Positions 1 through 5,606 of a stretch of DNA of 7,745 nucleotides are shown here, piece after piece. Origin of the DNA: Ignavibacteriales bacterium (GTDB taxonomy: Bacteria; Bacteroidota; Ignavibacteria; T3Sed10-11); contig PWJF01000397.1 of the NCBI GenBank assembly GCA_003560935.1, positions 1-7,745 of the forward strand. The letters are read 5' to 3'. The notes below the pieces were generated by a model. The model was not told the DNA's origin. It searched no databases and worked only from the letters and a program-made list of their open reading frames with translations. A program made the position numbers and the translations under genes. Each line of letters starts with the position of its first letter. Positions within the stretch are counted from its first letter, which is position 1.

Positions 1-1
1 A

Positions 2-772
2 TCACTTGCTATCGATAAGCGCACACGCGAAGACATGGGGAGCGCCGCCGTCAAAGCCGCAAAGGCATGTAATTATGTAAATGCCGGCACCATAGAGTTT
101 TTATTTGATGAGAATAAAGATTTCTATTTCCTTGAAATGAACACGCGAGTTCAGGTCGAACATCCGGTAACAGAACTGATTACGGGTATAGATATCGTCA
201 AGGAGCAGATCGCAATCGCATCCGGAAAACCTCTTTCGGTCAAACAAGATGACATCCGCGTAAACGGTCATGCAATCGAATGCCGCATTTATGCGGAAGA
301 TCCGCTTAATAATTTCCTGCCGTCAATCGGTACTGTGAAACGACTGCAGGCACCGTCCGGACCGGGTATTCGCGAGGATAGAGGGATCCAGCAGGGGAAC
401 GAGATCACCGTTCACTATGACCCTATGGTTTCAAAGTTACTGGCATGGGGACGAACACGGGACGAAGCTCTCCGGCGGATGGATCGTGCTCTCAATGAAT
501 ATCTGATTCAGGGAGTGATCACCAACATCCCGGCATGTATCAATGTTATACGCCATCCGGCGTTTATTGACGGAACATACACAACACATTTTATGAGCAG
601 CGTTTTCAATCCCGATGAACTCCGCAAACCAACAGATAATGAACTGATCGCCGTAGCGATAGCCGCGGCGACTATGCTGCATCAACAAAAAAATCGCCCT
701 ATTCTAAAATCAACAAGTCCAAATTCGCAGTCGAAATGGAAATACCAGGACCGTATTAACGATGACCGGTAA
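2..772 (+). CDS. accC: Biotin carboxylase subunit of acetyl-/acyl-CoA carboxylase, 3' part (5' end outside window)
   Basis: This is the C-terminal 256 residues of an ATP-grasp biotin carboxylase, which carboxylates the biotin of a carrier protein using ATP and bicarbonate in the cytoplasm. The frame is open from base 2 with no start in view. The ATG at 35 lies inside conserved sequence (KAAKACNYVNAGTIEFL), so it is not the real start. The active-site strand FLEMNTRVQVEHPVTE is intact, with the metal-binding Glu, Asn and catalytic Arg near fragment residues 45-53. The GPGIR arginine (about residue 124) matches the biotin/bicarbonate-binding Arg of E. coli AccC. HYDPMVSKLLAWG and GVITNIP resemble acyl-CoA and pyruvate carboxylase alpha chains more than E. 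coli AccC. A tail of about 40 residues ends in SKWKYQDR, a segment that usually precedes the carrier region in fused alpha chains. The family is typically 450-500 residues, so roughly half is missing. The stop overlaps the carrier gene. The enzyme class is certain; the acyl-CoA substrate (acetyl or propionyl) is not. Confidence 0.93.
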   Translation, partial: SLAIDKRTREDMGSAAVKAAKACNYVNAGTIEFLFDENKDFYFLEMNTRVQVEHPVTELITGIDIVKEQIAIASGKPLSVKQDDIRVNGHAIECRIYAEDPLNNFLPSIGTVKRLQAPSGPGIREDRGIQQGNEITVHYDPMVSKLLAWGRTRDEALRRMDRALNEYLIQGVITNIPACINVIRHPAFIDGTYTTHFMSSVFNPDELRKPTDNELIAVAIAAATMLHQQKNRPILKSTSPNSQSKWKYQDRINDDR

Positions 773-1277
773 AACTACATATACAATTAAAATCGATGGA
801 AAAGAGATCGATGTTCAGATTGATATAAACAACACTATCTCTGTACGCGGGTCATCCGGGTATGAAATAGACTGGGTTGAGGTCGACCCGGGCCGTTATT
901 CAATGTTGATTAACGGTAAATCATATAGTATGACGCTGGAACGTACAGACGACGGGTTGTTTATTGCTAATATCAACGGAAAAGAGTATCATTGTACCGT
1001 TGAGGACGAGCGCAGTAAACGGCTGCGGGAATTTATCGTGGATGCCGCAGGATCTGACGGCCCTATAGAAATATCAGCACCCATGCCCGGTATGGTTACC
1101 GATATAACCGTTCAAGAAGGTGATTCGGTTACCGAGAATCAACCGCTCGTAGTGCTGGAAGCGATGAAGATGGAAAATGAGATTCGGTCGATCACAAGTG
1201 GTACTGTAAAAAAGATACATATACAACCCGGACAGCCAGTGGAAAAGGGACAGCAACTAATTACAATTTTGCCATAA
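762..1277 (+). CDS. Biotin carboxyl carrier protein (biotin/lipoyl-binding subunit of acyl-CoA carboxylase)
   Basis: This 171-residue cytoplasmic protein carries the covalent biotin that shuttles CO2 between biotin carboxylase and carboxyltransferase. The C-terminal domain (about 104-171) is a biotinyl domain: it opens with SAPMPGMV, and EAMKMENE holds the biotinylated Lys136, exactly 35 residues from the C-terminus as is usual. Residues 1-95 form a beta-rich N-terminal part with two INGK(S/E)Y repeats (from about 50 and 71), then EDERSKRLREF. This resembles the region linking carboxylase and carrier in fused alpha chains, so the pair looks like a split alpha chain. The ATG at 762 lies inside the carboxylase gene (11-base overlap in another frame), implying translational coupling; a weak AGGA sits at 747-750. 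No terminator hairpin follows. E. coli AccB has a different Ala/Pro-rich N-terminal part, so the accB symbol is withheld. It could also serve a pyruvate or propionyl-CoA carboxylase. Confidence 0.92.
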   Translation: MTGKTTYTIKIDGKEIDVQIDINNTISVRGSSGYEIDWVEVDPGRYSMLINGKSYSMTLERTDDGLFIANINGKEYHCTVEDERSKRLREFIVDAAGSDGPIEISAPMPGMVTDITVQEGDSVTENQPLVVLEAMKMENEIRSITSGTVKKIHIQPGQPVEKGQQLITILP

Positions 1278-1373
1278 CACTTGTTTTTTATACTTTTTTG
1301 TCGTAAAATCAACAACAGCGTATCTATCTACTTGTGCAGTTGAGATAAACTACCAATATAAACAAACAACATA

Positions 1374-1378
1374 GGGAG
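1374..1378 (+). promoter_or_regulatory. Shine-Dalgarno box of the first FadL-family gene
   Basis: GGGAG, inside ATAGGGAG, lies 7 bases before the GTG at 1386. It supports the GTG as start because no in-frame ATG gives a complete signal peptide. The same ATAGGGAG octamer precedes the second paralog. The 108-base gap upstream is AT-rich. A loose sigma-70-like pair (TTGTGC at 1332, AATATA at 1355, spacer 17) is visible but too weak to call as a promoter. Confidence 0.7.
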
Positions 1379-1385
1379 TATCTCT

Positions 1386-2696
1386 GTGAAAACATTGAAA
1401 CTTAGTATTTCGGTACTGACAATCATATTGCTTGCTGGTATGACTGTTCAAGCAGGTGGCTATCAGGTGAACGAACATGGTGCTCGAGCAACTGCTATGG
1501 GGGGTGCGGTGTTTGCAAACCTTCAGGATGCATCTGCGATCTATTTTAATCCCGGTGCCCTTGGATATGTACCTGGTACAAGTATTGTAATCGGGAGTAC
1601 ATTGATTTTTCCTTCTGCAAGGTTTGCCGGGCCATCGCCATCCACCACCGAAACAAAAATGGAAAGTAACGTTTTTTATCCATCGGTATTATATGCCTCG
1701 CATACCCTGGAAAATGGATTTTCATTTGGCTTAGGAATATTCAATCCATATGGATTAGGAACCGAGTGGGATGAAAACTGGGTAGGACGTTATCTTGGCA
1801 CCGAAAGCACCTTGAGAACTTTTTTTATAAATCCCACGGTAGGATATCGAATCAGTGATATAGTTGGTATAGGCGCCGGTCTTAATTATGTTCTCTCTAC
1901 GGTCAAACTTTCTCAAGCTTTAGAATTGCGTCTTCCGATCCCGCCTGATTATCCTCAACTTCCGGATGGTATGGCTAAGCTCGAGGGTGATGGGAGTGGT
2001 ATAGGATGGAATGTGGGGTTATATTTAAAACCTACAAACGATATTAATATCGGCGTTGCATACAGGAGCAAGGTAACAATTGACATTGATGGTGAAGCAG
2101 ATATTGATGTGAGTGAGGCTGCAGAGGTATTTCCTCCACTACCGCAGCTTCTACCGGGTGGAAAAGCAACGACTGAATTTGTAACCCCGGCCAATCTGCA
2201 TGTCGGTCTATCATATTTTGGTTTTGAGAATCTTTCAATAAATTTTGGATTCCAGTATGTGTTTTGGGAGGATGTAAAGAAAATTCTTATTGATTTTGAA
2301 CAGAAAACGGATTTACAGGATACTCAGGAATTATTATTTAACTACGAAAACGGATATATTATAAGAGTCGGCTTCGAGTACGCACTCAATGAGGTGCTTG
2401 ATATTCGTGCCTGTTATTTATTCGATTCGAATCCTACTCAGGATGAGTATTTAACACCACGATTGCCTGATTCAGACCGTCATGGTATCACTCTCGGTTT
2501 TGGTTATAAAATATCAGATCTGGTAACGGTGGATGTTGGCTATATGTACTTGAGTTTTGCTGAAAGAGAAGTAACAAATTCTCAAATAAGCTATCTCCCA
2601 TTTACATCAGCAGTGAGTGGGATCCTGTTTCCAATGAATGGTACATATAATAGCAGTGCAAACCTCATCGGCCTGAATCTAAAATTCAATTTCTAA
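1386..2696 (+). CDS. OMPP1/FadL/TodX-family outer-membrane transport protein (first paralog)
   Basis: This is a 436-residue outer-membrane beta-barrel of the FadL family, whose members let long-chain fatty acids or other hydrophobic compounds diffuse through the outer membrane. It starts with GTG. A Sec signal peptide (MKTLKL, a hydrophobic core, then VQA cleaved near residue 23) precedes the family N-terminus GGYQVNEHGARATAMGGA, with DASAIYFNPGALG at 49-60; in FadL this plugs the barrel lumen. FNPYGLGT (119-126) and the DSNPT-DEYLTPRLPDSDRHG block (347-367) match family blocks. The chain ends in Phe (LKFNF), the usual barrel-assembly signal. Length is normal for the family (about 400-450). 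Compared with the paralog at 2865 it has longer segments at about 181-200, 240-258 and 402-416, likely loops. No terminator separates it from the carrier gene, so read-through is possible; its own terminator is at 2722-2757. The ligand is unknown. Confidence 0.92.
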   Translation: MKTLKLSISVLTIILLAGMTVQAGGYQVNEHGARATAMGGAVFANLQDASAIYFNPGALGYVPGTSIVIGSTLIFPSARFAGPSPSTTETKMESNVFYPSVLYASHTLENGFSFGLGIFNPYGLGTEWDENWVGRYLGTESTLRTFFINPTVGYRISDIVGIGAGLNYVLSTVKLSQALELRLPIPPDYPQLPDGMAKLEGDGSGIGWNVGLYLKPTNDINIGVAYRSKVTIDIDGEADIDVSEAAEVFPPLPQLLPGGKATTEFVTPANLHVGLSYFGFENLSINFGFQYVFWEDVKKILIDFEQKTDLQDTQELLFNYENGYIIRVGFEYALNEVLDIRACYLFDSNPTQDEYLTPRLPDSDRHGITLGFGYKISDLVTVDVGYMYLSFAEREVTNSQISYLPFTSAVSGILFPMNGTYNSSANLIGLNLKFNF

Positions 2697-2721
2697 ACCC
2701 ACGCAATACATTTGCCAACAA

Positions 2722-2757
2722 AAAGGGCCCATTATAACTATGGGCTCTTTCATTTTT
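2722..2757 (+). terminator. Rho-independent terminator after the first FadL-family gene
   Basis: An 11-bp stem pairs 2722-2732 (AAAGGGCCCAT) with 2740-2750 (ATGGGCTCTTT), with one G-U wobble and a 7-base loop, followed by C and TTTTT (2753-2757). It starts 25 bases after the stop codon. It would end the upstream transcript, so the second paralog probably needs its own promoter in 2758-2850. That stretch is very AT-rich; it contains a TATACT hexamer at 2782 but no convincing -35 partner. Confidence 0.88.
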
Positions 2758-2854
2758 GTAAATAATTTATAAATTACTGATTATACTGTATTGAAGATGT
2801 AACGCCGACACAAGATGAAAGTAGTGTAGTGTTATTGTATTAATCATAAAAATA

Positions 2855-2860
2855 GGGAGG
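2855..2860 (+). promoter_or_regulatory. Shine-Dalgarno box that sets the TTG start of the second FadL-family gene
   Basis: GGGAGG lies 4 bases before a TTG at 2865. With the upstream bases it reads ATAGGGAGG, nearly the same as the leader of the first paralog (ATAGGGAGT). The position of the box and the signal peptide beginning at this codon support TTG as the start. No in-frame ATG occurs in the signal-peptide region to replace it. Confidence 0.7.
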
Positions 2861-2864
2861 ACTC

Positions 2865-4109
2865 TTGGAAAACAATTTTAAAACCATTCTCATTGTCTTT
2901 ATTATTTATACTTGTACCGCGTTACCCGGCTTCGGAGGCGGTTTTCAAGTTAACGAACACGGTGCACGTGGTACCGCACTGGCAGGCGCCGTATTTGCAT
3001 CCATACAGGATGCATCGGCAATATACTTTAATCCAGGCGCTCTCGGTTATATCGACGGTACAAGCATCGTACTCGGTTCAACGTTAATCTTTCCGGATGC
3101 GAAATTTCGCGGTCCGGCGCCGTCAATCGATGAAACATCAATTGAAAAAAGAATGTTTTATCCCTCCGTACTTTACGCATCTCATACCTTGCAAAACAGG
3201 CTATCTCTCGGTATAGGTGTATTTAATCCGTACGGACTTGGTACACGATGGCCGTCGGATTGGGTCGGTCGCTTTGTTGCAATAGAGAGCACGCTTCGTA
3301 CATTTTTTATTAATCCTACCGTTGCCTATAAGATAAACGAATACGTCGGCATCGGTGTCGGATTAAACTATGTTATCGGGACAGTGGAGCTTACGCAGGC
3401 GTTATCGTTCGCACCATTTTCCGGAGAAGGCACGGTGAATTTATCAGGCTCGGGAACAGGATTCGGTTGGAACGTTGGCGTATATCTGACGCCTGATCCT
3501 AATGTTACAATCGGGCTCGCATATCGCAGCAGTGCTGAAGTGGATTTTGAGGGCGATGCTGAATATCTTGACGTCCCGCCACAATTAATAGAATTGTTAC
3601 CGGGCAACGAAGTGAGCACCGCAGTTGTTTTGCCTGCAAATTTACACGCCGGGATATCATTTAAGGGAATCGAAAACTTCACTATCAACTTCGGATATCA
3701 ATATGTATTCTGGGGTGAAGTTGAAGAAATTGTTATTGAATTCGACGACGGGGAAGAAACAGAGAGTCTTGATCTCAATTATTCCGACGGTTACATCATC
3801 AGATTTGGAATAGAATATCAGGTGAACCCTGAATTCGCATTGCGAGCCGGCTATCTATTCGATTCAAATCCAACTCCGGATGAATATCTCACTCCCCGCT
3901 TACCGGACTCGGATCGGCACGGATTTACCTTCGGTCTTGGTTATAACATTACCGAAACTTTCGGAGTAGATATAGGTTATATGTTCCTGAGATTTGTCGA
4001 ACGCACTATCGAGAATTCGAATATCGAATTTGCTCTGGGAGCACCAATGAACGGCCGCTATAACGCATCTGCAAATCTTCTTGCAGTAAATTTCCGATTC
4101 AATTTTTAA
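2865..4109 (+). CDS. OMPP1/FadL/TodX-family outer-membrane transport protein (second paralog)
   Basis: This 414-residue FadL-family outer-membrane barrel is a paralog of the gene at 1386; by eye more than half of aligned residues match. It starts with TTG. A signal peptide (MENNFK, hydrophobic core, cleavage probably near residue 24 before GGFQVNEHG) leads into the family N-terminus with DASAIYFNPGALG at 49-61. FNPYGLGT (120-127) and the DSNPTPDEYLTPRLPDSDRHG region (333-353) are conserved, and the chain ends RFNF with a terminal Phe. It is 22 residues shorter than its neighbour, mainly in three segments likely to be loops, and has an acidic stretch (EFDDGEETES, 292-301). Matched codons differ widely at third positions, so the duplication is not recent. 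Its stop lies 33 bases before the lipoprotein start with no hairpin between, implying co-transcription. It probably transports a hydrophobic substrate, possibly the product of that hydrolase; the ligand cannot be read from sequence. Confidence 0.92.
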   Translation: MENNFKTILIVFIIYTCTALPGFGGGFQVNEHGARGTALAGAVFASIQDASAIYFNPGALGYIDGTSIVLGSTLIFPDAKFRGPAPSIDETSIEKRMFYPSVLYASHTLQNRLSLGIGVFNPYGLGTRWPSDWVGRFVAIESTLRTFFINPTVAYKINEYVGIGVGLNYVIGTVELTQALSFAPFSGEGTVNLSGSGTGFGWNVGVYLTPDPNVTIGLAYRSSAEVDFEGDAEYLDVPPQLIELLPGNEVSTAVVLPANLHAGISFKGIENFTINFGYQYVFWGEVEEIVIEFDDGEETESLDLNYSDGYIIRFGIEYQVNPEFALRAGYLFDSNPTPDEYLTPRLPDSDRHGFTFGLGYNITETFGVDIGYMFLRFVERTIENSNIEFALGAPMNGRYNASANLLAVNFRFNF

Positions 4110-4132
4110 ATGATGTTGCACTAAATTAATAT

Positions 4133-4138
4133 GAGGGA
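4133..4138 (+). promoter_or_regulatory. Shine-Dalgarno box that places the lipoprotein start at 4143
   Basis: GAGGGA lies 4 bases before the ATG at 4143. It overlaps the earlier in-frame ATG at 4131, which has no Shine-Dalgarno box of its own. The start at 4143 also gives a more typical signal peptide (MKIRIM then a hydrophobic core), so it is preferred. Confidence 0.75.
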
Positions 4139-4142
4139 AGAC

Positions 4143-5471
4143 ATGAAAATACGAATAATGGCTACAGGTATAATGCTGATCTTGCTCCTTGGTTTTTGGG
4201 GATGCCAGGATTACAGTGAACTTGATCCGCCTGCGCTGGATCCAGGAGAGATCAATCCAGATGTCTATGTTGCAATAGGAAACAGCTTAACGGCAGGATA
4301 TCAAAATAATGCATTGTATGAAAGTTCACAGAGATATAGCTTTCCAGCACTTATCGCAAATCAGCTTGGTATCGTGGATTTTGAACAACCATTAATTTCC
4401 GATCCGGGAATAGGAGGAAGGTTGAAATTGACATCTCTTTTTCCACCAATTATCGAATTCGATCCAGTAGATGCCGGACAGCCGCTTAACCTTAATCTTG
4501 ACAGACCTTACAATAATCTTGGAATACCGGAAGCATTGCTTTTTGACGCAATCGACGATACCGACTTTCAAGAAAAATCAGATGAAAGAAATGTTTTTTT
4601 TGCACTCATTCTTCGTGATCAATCCCTCGGTAACTCGGTACTGGAACAGGCTCTTTCACTTTCTCCAACATTGGTTACGCTGTGGTTAGGTAACATTGAA
4701 ATTCTGGCATATGCTACATCTGGAGGTCAGAATCGTCAAACTTTCCAGGCTTTTCCACCTCATATATTTCTTGCGATATATGGACAAGTTTCTCAAACCA
4801 TTAATCAAACCGATGCAAATGTAGTTGTTGCGAATATCCCGGATATTCGCACCATGCCTTTTTTCACTTTAATCCCACCGTTTGTAGTAGACTTCGATAC
4901 TAATGAACTGATACTTGTTGACGGGGCACCGGTATTATGGGATGGAGTAACTAGTCCAGATGACTTGGTATTATTACCTGCACTGCCACTAATTCAAACA
5001 GGTGTAGGTATTCCACCTGTGCTGGAGGGCGATAAAGGACCACTTCCCCCGGAGGTCGTACTGTCGGCGGCGCAATTGGACATGGTAATCGATTATACGA
5101 ATAGATATAATCAGGGAATCGAAGAAATAGCTACTGATTTCGGATTCGCTCTAATGGATATTCATTCATCATTCTCAAACATTGCTCAACATGGCTATAT
5201 TGTTGGAAGTGATACCCTTACAACAGATTATGTAACTGGAGGAATCATTAGCCTAGATGGAATCCATCCAACATCTCGAGGATATGCAATTATAGCTAAT
5301 CTAATGATTGATGTTATAAATGATCAATGGAATGCGAATATACCAAATGTATCTGTTGGCGCCATTCCAGGGAGCATTCCACTTGGAAAGAAAGGAGAAC
5401 AGTTATCATTGAAAGAATTATTTAATATAGATCCAAATGTTTATAATGAAGTAAAGGAATTTTTTAAATAG
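4143..5471 (+). CDS. Predicted lipoprotein with SGNH/GDSL hydrolase domain (esterase/lipase family)
   Basis: This 442-residue protein is a putative ester hydrolase anchored in the cell envelope. Its signal peptide MKIRIM plus a Leu-rich core ends in GFWGC, so Cys21 is the likely lipidated residue; the lipobox is relaxed, with Phe at -3. Block I reads VYVAIGNSLTAGY, with nucleophile Ser48 in a GNSL version of GDSL. Possible oxyanion-hole positions are Gly89-Gly92 (GIGG) and Gly183-Asn184 in LWLGN. Block V is DGIHPTSRGYA, giving Asp372 and His375 of the triad. The set Ser, Gly, Asn, His is therefore complete. A long section (about 190 residues) between the Asn and His blocks holds a Pro-rich part and LSAAQLDMVIDYTNRYNQGI, perhaps a cap or helical insert. 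The C-terminal 40 residues after the domain are unassigned. It lies 33 bases after the second channel and ends before a strong terminator. Substrate is unknown: lipids, acetylated glycans or other esters are possible. The alternative ATG at 4131 would add four residues (MRED). Confidence 0.85.
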   Translation: MKIRIMATGIMLILLLGFWGCQDYSELDPPALDPGEINPDVYVAIGNSLTAGYQNNALYESSQRYSFPALIANQLGIVDFEQPLISDPGIGGRLKLTSLFPPIIEFDPVDAGQPLNLNLDRPYNNLGIPEALLFDAIDDTDFQEKSDERNVFFALILRDQSLGNSVLEQALSLSPTLVTLWLGNIEILAYATSGGQNRQTFQAFPPHIFLAIYGQVSQTINQTDANVVVANIPDIRTMPFFTLIPPFVVDFDTNELILVDGAPVLWDGVTSPDDLVLLPALPLIQTGVGIPPVLEGDKGPLPPEVVLSAAQLDMVIDYTNRYNQGIEEIATDFGFALMDIHSSFSNIAQHGYIVGSDTLTTDYVTGGIISLDGIHPTSRGYAIIANLMIDVINDQWNANIPNVSVGAIPGSIPLGKKGEQLSLKELFNIDPNVYNEVKEFFK

Positions 5472-5509
5472 TTATAAAATCATCGAACTTTTTGGCATTA
5501 TATTTAAGC

Positions 5510-5543
5510 AGCCCGCCATTGTAAACATATGGCGGGCTTTTTT
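5510..5543 (+). terminator. Rho-independent terminator after the GDSL lipoprotein gene
   Basis: A perfect 10-bp GC-rich stem pairs 5510-5519 (AGCCCGCCAT) with 5529-5538 (ATGGCGGGCT), with a 9-base loop and a run of six T (5538-5543). It begins 39 bases after the stop codon and closes the channel/lipoprotein unit ahead of purL. Confidence 0.95.
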
Positions 5544-5606
5544 ATTTCTCACTCCGATTTCGTACATTATAGGGGTGTATTTATAAAATAAATATTTCTA
5601 TATCGT

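Noticed and set aside
35..37. ATG at 35 as a gene start
   Set aside because: The frame is open to the left edge and the residues around it belong to the conserved biotin carboxylase core, so the gene begins before the window.
1278..1305. T-rich stretch after the carrier gene as a terminator
   Set aside because: Runs of T are present but no stem-loop precedes them.
2782..2787. TATACT as a -10 promoter element
   Set aside because: No acceptable -35 hexamer at 16-18 bases upstream; the region is so AT-rich that such hexamers occur by chance.
2820..2832. Short direct repeat AGTAGTGTAGTGT as an operator
   Set aside because: Too short and imperfect, with no second copy elsewhere in the window.
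3368..3688. Minus-strand open frame of 106 codons in the second FadL gene
   Set aside because: Antisense shadow of a strongly conserved coding region, without signal peptide, family motif or convincing start signal.
1386..4109. Recent duplication or gene conversion between the FadL paralogs
   Set aside because: No long identical nucleotide tract is seen; even the best conserved protein blocks differ at many third codon positions.
4131..4142. Earlier in-frame ATG as start of the lipoprotein gene
   Set aside because: The only Shine-Dalgarno box overlaps this codon, and the four added residues MRED put acidic residues at the front of the signal peptide. The ATG at 4143 fits better.
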